Positions 1 to 6,342 of a stretch of DNA of 9,017 nt are shown in pieces (position 1 is the stretch's first letter; each line of letters starts with the position of its first letter). Under the pieces are notes generated by a model that worked only from the letters and a program-made list of their open reading frames with translations, did no database searches and was not told the origin of the DNA. Source of the stretch: Microbacteriaceae bacterium (GTDB lineage Bacteria; Actinomycetota; Actinomycetes; Actinomycetales; Microbacteriaceae). Both the position numbers and the translations under genes were made by a program. Location: positions 1-9,017 of the forward strand of contig CANGNR010000041.1 of the NCBI GenBank assembly GCA_947455385.1, written 5' to 3'.

Positions 1-578
1 AGCACCTTGTCGAGCAGGTCCATCGGGTGCGAGTAGTTGTATGGCGGCACGGCCAGTGCGATGCCCTGGTGCACCGAGTCGAATCCGGTCATACGGTCGA
101 TCTCTGGGCGGGTGACCTCGTTTACCGCGATGCCGCGGTTATTTGCCAGAGTGATGGCCTCTTTGACGCGGTCATCCATTTCGATTCTGGCGGCTAGATA
201 CAGCGCGGTTGCAGGCAGCTTGGCGCGAAGCGCCTCGAGCACCGAGTTGCGACCGCTCAGCACCTCGCCGGCGTTCTCGGCCTTGGCGACGCGAGCACCG
301 GCGTTGCGACGAGCGCCAGCGGTGCCTGCGGTGCGTGCGGCTGGTGCCAAGAACTCACCCTTGCCAGAGGCCGCGCGCGAGGTTCCGCGAGCAGGCTTGG
401 CCGCGGCGTCGGCGCGCTTCTCGGCGGCGTTCTTGGCCTTGAAGGCCTTGTGGCCCTTGCGGTCCTCTGCCTTCGGGGTTGGGCCCTTGCCTTCGAGGCG
501 GGCGCGGCCGTGGCCACCGGTGCCTACCGTTGCGCCCTTCTTCTTTGGGGTTCCTGGGCGTTTGCCTTTGCTAGCCAT
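1..578 (-). CDS. rlmB: 23S rRNA (guanosine-2'-O-)-methyltransferase RlmB, N-terminal part (cut by window edge)
   Basis: This is the N-terminal 192 codons of a SpoU/TrmH-family RNA 2'-O-methyltransferase; the family's RlmB members methylate G2251 (E. coli numbering) of 23S rRNA. Residues 1-104 are a basic, Ala/Lys/Gly/Arg-rich extension that is probably disordered and contains the RLEGKGPTP segment known from actinobacterial homologues. The SpoU substrate-binding domain starts at about residue 105 with GEVLSGRNSVLEALRA and runs through LPATALYLA and HQGIALAVPPYNYSHP. The SAM-binding knotted domain lies beyond base 1 and cannot be checked. The ATG at 578 overlaps the 3' end of cysS by 8 bases, and a GGAG lies just upstream within cysS, so the two are probably translationally coupled and co-transcribed. 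The family call is firm; the exact rRNA position is inferred from the family. Confidence 0.93.
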   Translation of the reverse strand, partial: MASKGKRPGTPKKKGATVGTGGHGRARLEGKGPTPKAEDRKGHKAFKAKNAAEKRADAAAKPARGTSRAASGKGEFLAPAARTAGTAGARRNAGARVAKAENAGEVLSGRNSVLEALRAKLPATALYLAARIEMDDRVKEAITLANNRGIAVNEVTRPEIDRMTGFDSVHQGIALAVPPYNYSHPMDLLDKV

Positions 579-1998
579 CTAAGCTCCAATGGGTTGTTTC
601 GGCGGCATCCTCGATTGTGATGCCGGCTGCGGTCAGGCGGTCGCGAATCGCGTCGGCCTTTGCGAAGTCTTTGTTTGCGCGTGCTGCTCGACGCTCTTCG
701 AGCAGCAACTCGATTACCGAACCCAGCGCAGCAATGGCTGCCGAGTCGCCCGAGGTGCCCCACTGCTCGGCACGAGGGTCGAGGTTGAGCACGTGCAGAA
801 TCGCCGAGACCGATGCAAGCGCGGATGCTGCTGCGGCGAGGTCATCCGAGTCAATTGCCGAGTTGCCAAGGCGCACGGTTTCGTGCAACACGGCGAGCGC
901 GGCTGGCACGTTTAGGTCGTCGTTCATGGCTTCGACGAACTTGGCTGGCAGGCTAGCTCGGGCTTCAACATCGCCAAGCTCGTGCTTGGTGCCGGCCAGT
1001 CGACGTGTGGCGCGGTCGAGGTATGCCGCAATGCGGTCTATCGCGGTCTGAGCCTCGTCGAGCACGCCTTCGTGATAGTCGAGCACCGAACGGTACTGCG
1101 CCGAACCAAGGTAGTAGCGCACGGCCAGCGGGCTGCCGGCCTTGAGGAGGTCGGCGGCATAGATGCTGTTGCCTAGCGACTTCGACATCTTCTGCCCGTT
1201 TACGTTTACGAGGCCGTTGTGCAGCCAGTAGTTGGCAAACTGGTCGCCCGCCGCACGCGACTGGGCGAGCTCGTTTTCGTGGTGCGGAAACCGCAGGTCG
1301 AGCCCGCCACCGTGAATATCAAAGTTGGCGCCGAGATACTTGGTCGACATCGCCGAGCATTCGATGTGCCAGCCGGGGCGGCCCGCGCCAAACTTGGTGT
1401 TCCAGGATGCGGTCTCTGGCTCGCCGGCCTTGCGGCCCTTCCAGAGTGCAAAGTCTCGCGGGTCGCGCTTGCCGCGGCCCTCGGCGCCGTCGTCGTTGGC
1501 CATGTCGTCGAGCTTTTGGTTGGTGAGCTCGCCATACGAGGGCCATTTGGCAGAGGCAAAGTAGACATCCCCGGATGCGTCTTCGGCAACGTATGCGTAG
1601 CCGCTCTCGATGAGGCGATCGATCAGCTCGAGCATCTCTGGGATGCTCGCGGTGGCGCGTGGTTCGTAGGTTGGGGCGGCGATGTTCAAGGCGCGATAAG
1701 CCTCGTTGAACTCGAGTTCGAAGCGATAGGCAAGCGCGAACCAGTCTTCGCCCGAAGCCTTTGCGTTTTCGAGTACCTTGTCGTCGATGTCGGTGACGTT
1801 TCGAACCAGAGTGACCTTGGTGCCGTTGACCTCGAACCAAATGCGCAGGATGTCATAGACCAGAGCCGAGCGAAGGTGGCCCACGTGCGGGGCACCCTGG
1901 ACGGTTGGGCCGCAGAGGTAGATGCCAACCCGATTGGGTTGAATCGGCTGAAACTCGCGGATGGCTTGCGCGTGCGAGTCGAAGAGGCGCATGGTCAC
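571..1998 (-). CDS. cysS: Cysteine--tRNA ligase (CysRS)
   Basis: This is a class I aminoacyl-tRNA synthetase that charges tRNA-Cys with cysteine using ATP in the cytoplasm. It has 475 residues, a normal length. The HIGH signature is HVGH at 38-41 and the KMSKS signature is KMSKS at 270-274. The zinc-binding residues of the family appear as C29 (LCGPT), C214 (HIECSAMS), H239 and E243 (FPHHENE). The C-terminal helical region (about 350-475) carries the usual EERRAARANKDFAKADAIRD-type anticodon-binding stretch. The GTG at 1998 is taken as the start because an AGG lies 8 bases upstream; the ATG two codons further in (1992) is a fair alternative. Only 4 bases separate it from the ispDF stop and it overlaps rlmB by 8 bases, so the three genes form a tight operon. 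Confidence 0.97.
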   Translation of the reverse strand: MTMRLFDSHAQAIREFQPIQPNRVGIYLCGPTVQGAPHVGHLRSALVYDILRIWFEVNGTKVTLVRNVTDIDDKVLENAKASGEDWFALAYRFELEFNEAYRALNIAAPTYEPRATASIPEMLELIDRLIESGYAYVAEDASGDVYFASAKWPSYGELTNQKLDDMANDDGAEGRGKRDPRDFALWKGRKAGEPETASWNTKFGAGRPGWHIECSAMSTKYLGANFDIHGGGLDLRFPHHENELAQSRAAGDQFANYWLHNGLVNVNGQKMSKSLGNSIYAADLLKAGSPLAVRYYLGSAQYRSVLDYHEGVLDEAQTAIDRIAAYLDRATRRLAGTKHELGDVEARASLPAKFVEAMNDDLNVPAALAVLHETVRLGNSAIDSDDLAAAASALASVSAILHVLNLDPRAEQWGTSGDSAAIAALGSVIELLLEERRAARANKDFAKADAIRDRLTAAGITIEDAAETTHWSLDG

Positions 1999-2002
1999 GT
2001 TT

Positions 2003-3178
2003 TTAGCCTACCGACCTGCGCGAAATGAGGGCCGTAGCCACAGCGGCCACTCCCTCGCTGTTGCCGAGGAACCCGAGGCCATCGGTAGTCGTTGCCCCGA
2101 TGGCGACAGGGGCGGCGAGAATGGCGCCGAGCGCCTGCTCGACGGTGGGGCGCATGGGCGCGACCTTTGGCCGGTTTCCGATGATCTGCACGCTGACGTT
2201 TTCGATGCGCCAACCGTTTGCGGCAAGCAGGTCAATGGTGCCGGCCAAAAAGATCGTGCCATTGGCGCCCGCGAACTCTGGGCGATCCACGCCAAAGTTT
2301 GAGCCGATGTCGCCAAGGCCAGCGGCCGATAGCAGAGCGTCAACAATCGCGTGCGAGACCGCATCTCCATCGCTGTGACCATCGAGCCCGCGCTCACCCG
2401 ACCAGACGACCGTGCCCAAGAAGAGCGGCTTGGCGGCATCCTCGCTGAATCGGTGCACATCGACGCCAATGCCGCTGCGCTGCTCTCGAGCAGCGGTCAT
2501 GAGGCCTAGATCTTCTGGGTGGGTGATCTTGTAAGCAGCGGGGTCTCCGGTAATCGCTCGAACCCGACCGCCAGAAGCCTGCCACAGCGCAGCATCATCG
2601 GTGTAGTCGGTCTCTGCGCCGGCATAGACCGCGCGAAGAGCAGCGAACTTGAAGCCCTGCGGGGTCTGCGACCGTGCCATCTTGTCGCGGTCGAGGGTCG
2701 CGGTAATCCACTCACCCTCGATCTGCTTGATGGTGTCGGCAACCGGCAGCACCGGAACGATTGCGTCATCGGACGCTGCGGCAGCGGCAGCCACGGCGTC
2801 GAACAGGGATGTCGGCGCAAAGGTGCGAGCAACGTCGTGCACGAGCACAACGGCCTTCGCACCAGCGCGATAGGCATCAAACTCGGCGAGCTTCTCGAGC
2901 CCAAGCCCAATCGACTGCTGCCTGGTCTCACCACCTGTGACGACCCAAGCGACCTCGGAGCCAAGAACGGCATCCGCGTAGTTTTGAACTTCGTCTTCAA
3001 GCCCGGCCGGGGCGGTAACGACAACGCGCCTTAGGCCGGCGACGTTCTTAACCTGGCCGAGCGCATGTTCGAGCAAGGTCGAACCGTCGATCTTGGCAAA
3101 GCCCTTAGGAACGCCGGCCCCGAGTCGCTCGCCGCGACCGGCCGCGAGTAGCACTACCGCAACGTCATAGTTGACCAT
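2003..3178 (-). CDS. ispDF: Bifunctional IspD/IspF: MEP cytidylyltransferase and MECDP synthase
   Basis: One 391-residue protein carries two enzymes of the MEP isoprenoid pathway. IspD (about 1-232) joins CTP to methylerythritol 4-phosphate; IspF (about 235-389) cyclises the later CDP-ME 2-phosphate. IspD shows the nucleotide-binding loop LAAGRGERLG (11-20) with R18 and K25, the VHDVAR segment (113-118), QTPQGF (171-176) and K217 before PEDL. IspF shows the metal ligands D240 and H242 (GVDVHRF) and H276 (HSDGDAVSHA), plus the conserved GATTTDGLGFLGNSEG near the end. The linker is only a few residues. The ATG at 3178 has AGGAG 6 bases upstream. The CDP-ME kinase IspE, which acts between the two steps, is not in the window. 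Fused IspDF is known in several bacterial groups; separate genes are the rule in mycobacteria. The usual HDAARP motif reads HDVART here. Confidence 0.95.
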   Translation of the reverse strand: MVNYDVAVVLLAAGRGERLGAGVPKGFAKIDGSTLLEHALGQVKNVAGLRRVVVTAPAGLEDEVQNYADAVLGSEVAWVVTGGETRQQSIGLGLEKLAEFDAYRAGAKAVVLVHDVARTFAPTSLFDAVAAAAAASDDAIVPVLPVADTIKQIEGEWITATLDRDKMARSQTPQGFKFAALRAVYAGAETDYTDDAALWQASGGRVRAITGDPAAYKITHPEDLGLMTAAREQRSGIGVDVHRFSEDAAKPLFLGTVVWSGERGLDGHSDGDAVSHAIVDALLSAAGLGDIGSNFGVDRPEFAGANGTIFLAGTIDLLAANGWRIENVSVQIIGNRPKVAPMRPTVEQALGAILAAPVAIGATTTDGLGFLGNSEGVAAVATALISRRSVG

Positions 3179-3213
3179 CGCCTGCTCCTCTCGCTGCGCA
3201 ACATGACTCGACT

Positions 3214-3240
3214 AAAAAACAAATGGCCCCGAAGGGCCAT
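3214..3240 (-). terminator. Rho-independent terminator after carD (UUCG loop)
   Basis: On the minus strand, 13 bases after the carD stop, a perfect 7-bp stem ATGGCCC/GGGCCAT closes a TTCG loop (C(UUCG)G, a very stable tetraloop) and is followed by TTGTTTTTT. The form is that of a classical intrinsic terminator. It lies between carD and ispDF, so it should end or reduce transcription from carD into the isoprenoid operon. Confidence 0.85.
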
Positions 3241-3253
3241 CGTTTCGAAAACT

Positions 3254-3736
3254 TTAGGAGGCCAAAACCTCATCCAAGGTTTGCGAAGCCTTTTCTTCGT
3301 CAACCTTGCGGGCCAGGGCCAGCTCAGACACCAGAATCTGGCGAGCCTTGGCAAGCATGCGCTTCTCACCGGCCGAGAGACCGCGGTCTTGGTCGCGGCG
3401 CCACAGGTCGCGAACAACCTCAGACACCTTGACGACGTCGCCCGAAGCGAGCTTCTCGAGGTTGGCCTTGTAGCGGCGCGACCAGTTGGTTGGCTCTTCG
3501 GTGAACTCTGCGCGCAGAACGCTGAAAACCTGCTCGACGCCCTTCTTGTCGATGACGTCGCGAACACCGACCATCTCGACGTTGGCTGCAGGAACCCAAA
3601 TGGTCAGATCGCCCTGGGCTACCTTGAGCTGAAGATAAGTCTGCGATTCACCGCGGATAGTCTTGTCGGCAACCTCAACAATTTGAGCTGCTCCGTGGTG
3701 GGGGTAAACGACTGTCTCGCCGACTTCAAAACGCAT
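3254..3736 (-). CDS. carD: RNA polymerase-binding transcription factor CarD
   Basis: CarD binds the RNA polymerase beta subunit and stabilises the open promoter complex, notably at rRNA and other housekeeping promoters; it is essential in mycobacteria. The 160-residue protein aligns by eye along its whole length with mycobacterial CarD (162 residues). The N-terminal Tudor-like RNAP-interaction domain (about 1-53) starts [16 protein letters not shown]. The C-terminal helical DNA-binding part holds [20 protein letters not shown] (81-100), including W85, the residue that wedges into the upstream edge of the bubble, and [22 protein letters not shown] (111-132). Two RNAP-facing positions differ from M. 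tuberculosis: K25 (Arg there) and W47 (Arg there). The ATG at 3736 has AGAGGA 9 bases upstream. It has its own promoter region and a terminator right behind it. Confidence 0.96.
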   Translation of the reverse strand: MRFEVGETVVYPHHGAAQIVEVADKTIRGESQTYLQLKVAQGDLTIWVPAANVEMVGVRDVIDKKGVEQVFSVLRAEFTEEPTNWSRRYKANLEKLASGDVVKVSEVVRDLWRRDQDRGLSAGEKRMLAKARQILVSELALARKVDEEKASQTLDEVLAS

Positions 3737-3761
3737 AGATTCGATTCCTCTCGAAAGGTCG

Positions 3762-3767
3762 ATTTTA
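3762..3767 (-). promoter_or_regulatory. Possible carD -10 element
   Basis: On the minus strand TAAAAT lies 25 bases before the carD ATG, upstream of the AGAGGA ribosome binding site. It matches the sigma-70/SigA -10 consensus at 5 of 6 bases. I could not see a good TTGACA-like -35 at 16-18 bases. The position fits a short leader, but the call rests on one hexamer. Confidence 0.4.
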
Positions 3768-3815
3768 CCACAGCGGCCTTTGTTTTCATAGCCTCGCGGG
3801 CGGGCAATCTGGGCC

Positions 3816-3842
3816 TGCGACCGCGCCGAAATCCGCGTCGCA
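3816..3842. repeat. Imperfect inverted repeat in the carD/lipoprotein gap
   Basis: TGCGAC at 3816-3821 pairs with GTCGCA at 3837-3842. After one bulged C the stem continues as GCG/CGC around an 8-base loop, giving 9 base pairs in total. It sits mid-way in the 217-base divergent gap, upstream of both putative -10 hexamers and not followed by a T-tract, so an operator or structured upstream site is more likely than a terminator. The GC-rich setting makes chance pairing possible. Apart from this and the two -10-like sites I see nothing in the gap. Confidence 0.3.
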
Positions 3843-3914
3843 GAGCCAAACTTTTCATCCTGGATGACCGCCGGCGCACCACTACAACGGGAATAAAGGC
3901 CCTGCCCAAACCGC

Positions 3915-3920
3915 TAAAAT
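3915..3920 (+). promoter_or_regulatory. Possible -10 element of the lipoprotein gene
   Basis: TAAAAT lies 33 bases before the ATG at 3954 and 21 bases before its GGAGG ribosome binding site, a normal arrangement for a short leader. No convincing -35 is visible at 16-18 bases. The same hexamer serves as the putative -10 of the divergent carD gene. Confidence 0.4.
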
Positions 3921-3953
3921 GGAAGCAATCCATCTCGTCTCGGAGGTACTCCT

Positions 3954-4415
3954 ATGTCGTTTCAGCGCCTTGCCACCGCATCCGCAATCGCGGCCGCACT
4001 CTTGGTTGGCACCACCGGTTGCTCGTTCGTTTCGCCAGTCGCGACCCAGCGTGCCTACCAGCCTGCTGACGGCATCAACATCAACCTCGGAGACATCAAG
4101 GTTCGCAACCTCCGCGTATTCCAGATTCGCAACGAGCACCAGGGTGTAATCGTAGGTTCGTTCGTCAACACCGGCACCGCAGACTCGGGAGCAACCCTCG
4201 TTTGGCAGGATGCCAACGGGGTCGAGCGTCGAGTTCGCATCGCTGTTCCAGCAGGCCAGAAAGTGGATGTCGGCTACAACGGTGGCGACGCCATCGAAGA
4301 AACCATCAACCCGCTAGAGCCTGGTCAGCGAGCCCACATCACGGTGTCGAACGACGAAGGTCAGTGGCAAGAGGGGCTAGTGCCAACCCTCGAGCTCGAA
4401 ATGCCTAAGGCCTAG
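3954..4415 (+). CDS. Small exported lipoprotein of unknown function
   Basis: The product has 153 residues. It starts with a signal peptide: a basic MSFQR end, a hydrophobic stretch (LATASAIAAALLV) and VGTTGC, with C23 as the likely lipidated cysteine. The lipobox is imperfect (Thr instead of Leu/Val at -3). The mature part looks like a single beta-rich domain: GININLGDIKVRNLRV, then IVGSFVNTGTADSGATLVW, then basic/acidic strands ending in LVPTLELEMPKA. That pattern (LGDIxVRN then V-VNTG) resembles small actinobacterial lipoproteins of the DUF461 type that sit near phosphate two-component genes, but I could not test this. I see no His/Met copper motif. The start is secure: GGAGG lies 7 bases before ATG 3954. 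Its stop shares CTAG with the converging regX3 stop. It probably sits on the outer face of the cytoplasmic membrane. Confidence 0.85.
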   Translation: MSFQRLATASAIAAALLVGTTGCSFVSPVATQRAYQPADGININLGDIKVRNLRVFQIRNEHQGVIVGSFVNTGTADSGATLVWQDANGVERRVRIAVPAGQKVDVGYNGGDAIEETINPLEPGQRAHITVSNDEGQWQEGLVPTLELEMPKA

Positions 4416-5095
4416 GCCTCGAACTTATAGCCCAAACCACGCACCGTCAGCAGGTGCACTGGGCGAGCAGGATCATCCTCGATTTTTGAACGAACGCGCT
4501 TGACGTGCACGTCGAGGGTCTTGGTGTCACCGAAATAGTTGCTGCCCCACACGCGGTCGATAATCTGGCCGCGGGTCAAGACTCGGTTCGCATTCTCGAG
4601 CAACAACTCGAGCAGCTCAAACTCCTTTAGCGGCATGGCAACTTTGTTGCCATTCACAAACACCTGGTGGCGCTCGACGTCCATGCGAACCGGCCCACCC
4701 TCGAGAATGCCGTCTTCGGCATCAACGCTCGGAGCGCTCTGGCGGCGCAAAACGGCCTTCATGCGGGCGAGAAGTTCGCGAGTGGAATAGGGCTTGGTCA
4801 CGTAGTCATCAGCGCCGATTTCGAGCCCAACAACCTTGTCGATCTCGGTGTCTTTGGCGGTCACCATGATGATCGGAACCTGCGAGATCTTGCGAATCGC
4901 TGAGCAAACCTCGTTGCCGCTAAGCCCGGGCAGCATCAGGTCGAGCAAGACGAGGTCGGGGTTCGAGGTAGCAAACACCTCGAGGGCGGTGTTGCCGTCC
5001 CCCGCCTCGATTACGTCGTAACCCTCTTTTTGCAGCAGGTAAACCAGGGGCTCACGCAGCGATACTTCGTCTTCGACGATTAGTACTTTGGTCAC
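4412..5095 (-). CDS. regX3: Response regulator of the OmpR/PhoB family, RegX3-like
   Basis: This is a 227-residue DNA-binding response regulator very like mycobacterial RegX3 and streptomycete PhoP, which control phosphate-starvation genes. The receiver domain (1-118) has the acidic pocket E8/D9, phosphorylation site D52 (VLLDLMLPG), switch residue T79 and K101 (DDYVTKPYS). The winged-helix effector domain (about 130-226) includes GPVRMDVERH, PLKEFELLELLLENANRVLTRGQ, WGSNYFGDTKTLDVHVKRVRSKI and the C-terminal TVRGLGYKFE hairpin. The GTG at 5095 overlaps the senX3 TGA (GTGA) and has AGGA 7 bases upstream, inside senX3. The 4-base overlap points to translational coupling, as expected for cognate partners. 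MtrA or another OmpR-type regulator is the alternative name, but the partner kinase and the phoU neighbour favour RegX3. Confidence 0.93.
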   Translation of the reverse strand: MTKVLIVEDEVSLREPLVYLLQKEGYDVIEAGDGNTALEVFATSNPDLVLLDLMLPGLSGNEVCSAIRKISQVPIIMVTAKDTEIDKVVGLEIGADDYVTKPYSTRELLARMKAVLRRQSAPSVDAEDGILEGGPVRMDVERHQVFVNGNKVAMPLKEFELLELLLENANRVLTRGQIIDRVWGSNYFGDTKTLDVHVKRVRSKIEDDPARPVHLLTVRGLGYKFEA

Positions 5096-6270
5096 TTTGA
5101 TTCCTTTTCGGTGGCTGTTGCACTAACTGATTCGGTTGGTTCCTCTGGCGCAAAAATCGCGATCGGCAGGCGCAGGGTGAACGTCGAGCCGAGCCCCAGT
5201 TGAGAAAAAAGCTTTACGTCACCGCGGTGGTTGGCGGCAACGTGCTTCACGATGGCAAGGCCGATTCCGGTGCCGCCCGTTTCGCGCGAGCGAGACTCAT
5301 CGACCCGATAGAAGCGTTCGAAGACTCGCTCCTGATCGGCAGGCGCAATGCCCACGCCGTGGTCGAGCACTGCGATTTCGGCGATGTTGCCATCGATTCG
5401 CAGGCCAACGCCAACCGAGGATCCCTGCGGCGAGTAGATGATGGCGTTCTCAACGAGGTTCTTCACCGCGGATGTCAGCATTTCGTGGTCCCCGACCACC
5501 CAAACGTCACCATCCGTGTCTCGCTTGACCGCAATTTGGCGGGTCTCGGCGAGCACGCGATTGCGGTCGGTTGCCTCGACAATAACCTCGGCCAGGTTCA
5601 CCGGCTGAGGGTCGAGCAGAGCCACACCGCCCTGGAGTTTCGAGAGTTGAATCACGTCTTGAACGAGCGAGCTGAGTCGCTGCGATTCGCGATTCAGGCT
5701 TTTGGCAAATTTGATTACCGTTTGCGGGTCATCCGAGGCGTTTTCGATTGCCTCGGTCAGCAAGATGATCGCGCCGACCGGGGTCTTGAGTTCGTGCGAA
5801 ATGTTTGCCACAAAGTCGCGTCTCGCATCGCCCAGGCGCTTGGCCTCCGAGCGATCCTCCACGAGCAGCAAGACGTTTCCGCCGCCGATTGCCGCAGCAC
5901 GGGCCTCGACGCTGACTACCTCGGCACTCAGGCCGGCCGAAAGGTCGGTGGTCAAAAATACGGGTTCGTTTGTTGCGCGCGCCTGCTCGACCAGTTCGAG
6001 CAGTCTGGCATCGGCCAGGATTCGGTTCTGCACGATTCCCATGGCCTGGGCCGAGACCGTGGCTCGAAGAACCGTGTTGCTCGAGTTGAGAATCAGACCG
6101 CCCGTTGCAAGTACGTCTAGAAGTTGTGCGGCCCCGTCGGTTAGGTAGCCCTCGGCGAGTTTCGATTCGATTCGCCCAACAATTCGATTGTTTCCGAGAT
6201 ACCAAGTCAACCCTGCGCCGAGTAGCGCAGAAACAGCTGCCGCTAGGCTGATCGGAAGAAGCCAGTTCAC
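5092..6270 (-). CDS. senX3: Sensor histidine kinase, SenX3-like
   Basis: This is the probable partner kinase of RegX3, a 392-residue inner-membrane protein. One transmembrane helix is visible (about 4-26); the kinase therefore has almost no outside domain and likely senses through partners such as PhoU and the Pst transporter, as in mycobacteria. A PAS-like domain follows (about 45-140). The HisKA helix has RRDFVANISHELKTPVGAI with phospho-acceptor H159. The ATPase domain shows the N box NLVENAIIYS (N275), G1 VLDHGVGI (D303), FERFYRVDESRSR (F box) and G2 GGTGIGLAI (332-340). The C-terminal 20 residues are Glu/Ser/Thr-rich. The GTG at 6270 is chosen because any later start would remove the membrane helix; it has no Shine-Dalgarno sequence but a TATTGT 7 bases before it, so translation may be leaderless. 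Confidence 0.93.
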   Translation of the reverse strand: MNWLLPISLAAAVSALLGAGLTWYLGNNRIVGRIESKLAEGYLTDGAAQLLDVLATGGLILNSSNTVLRATVSAQAMGIVQNRILADARLLELVEQARATNEPVFLTTDLSAGLSAEVVSVEARAAAIGGGNVLLLVEDRSEAKRLGDARRDFVANISHELKTPVGAIILLTEAIENASDDPQTVIKFAKSLNRESQRLSSLVQDVIQLSKLQGGVALLDPQPVNLAEVIVEATDRNRVLAETRQIAVKRDTDGDVWVVGDHEMLTSAVKNLVENAIIYSPQGSSVGVGLRIDGNIAEIAVLDHGVGIAPADQERVFERFYRVDESRSRETGGTGIGLAIVKHVAANHRGDVKLFSQLGLGSTFTLRLPIAIFAPEEPTESVSATATEKESK

Positions 6271-6271
6271 A

Positions 6272-6309
6272 TGATTAACAATAGGTTTACAACTGGCCGT
6301 TTGATTAAC
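6272..6309. repeat. Two direct copies of TGATTAAC, 30 bp apart
   Basis: TGATTAAC occurs at 6272-6279 and again at 6302-6309 in the senX3/phoU gap. The distance is close to three turns of the helix, so a protein binding both copies would sit on one face of the DNA. The copies flank the putative senX3 promoter. Read on the minus strand they are GTTAATCA, loosely like the GTTCACC half-site of PHO boxes (5 of 7). The function is not known. Confidence 0.4.
6278..6283 (-). promoter_or_regulatory. Possible senX3 -10 element for a leaderless transcript
   Basis: On the minus strand TATTGT ends 7 bases before the senX3 GTG, the spacing expected if transcription starts at the G of the start codon. No Shine-Dalgarno sequence is present in front of this GTG, which fits. 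No clear -35 is visible, as would be acceptable for an activator-dependent promoter. Confidence 0.4.
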
Positions 6310-6342
6310 GCGAAGCGCGTCAAATCGCCTTATTAGTTGGGC

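Noticed and set aside
1219..2028. Long plus-strand open frame opposite cysS
   Set aside because: It is antisense to cysS, which has all catalytic and zinc motifs. The translation has no domain, and codon use reflects the complementary strand of a GC-rich gene.
3856..3866. CATCC-T-GGATG palindrome in the carD/lipoprotein gap
   Set aside because: The loop would be one base, so it cannot form a useful hairpin, and GGATG is a frequent word in this sequence.
3203..4069. Plus-strand open frame running through carD and the intergenic gap
   Set aside because: It crosses the carD terminator, the carD gene in antisense and the start of the lipoprotein gene; no domain is visible.
5200..6120. Long plus-strand open frame opposite senX3
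   Set aside because: It lies wholly antisense to a complete histidine kinase, has no recognisable domain and no good ribosome binding site.
6267..6272. Minimal ATG-TGA start-stop element overlapping the senX3 GTG (minus strand)
   Set aside because: It could be a regulatory mini-uORF only if a leader exists. The promoter spacing suggests none, and such six-base combinations arise often by chance.
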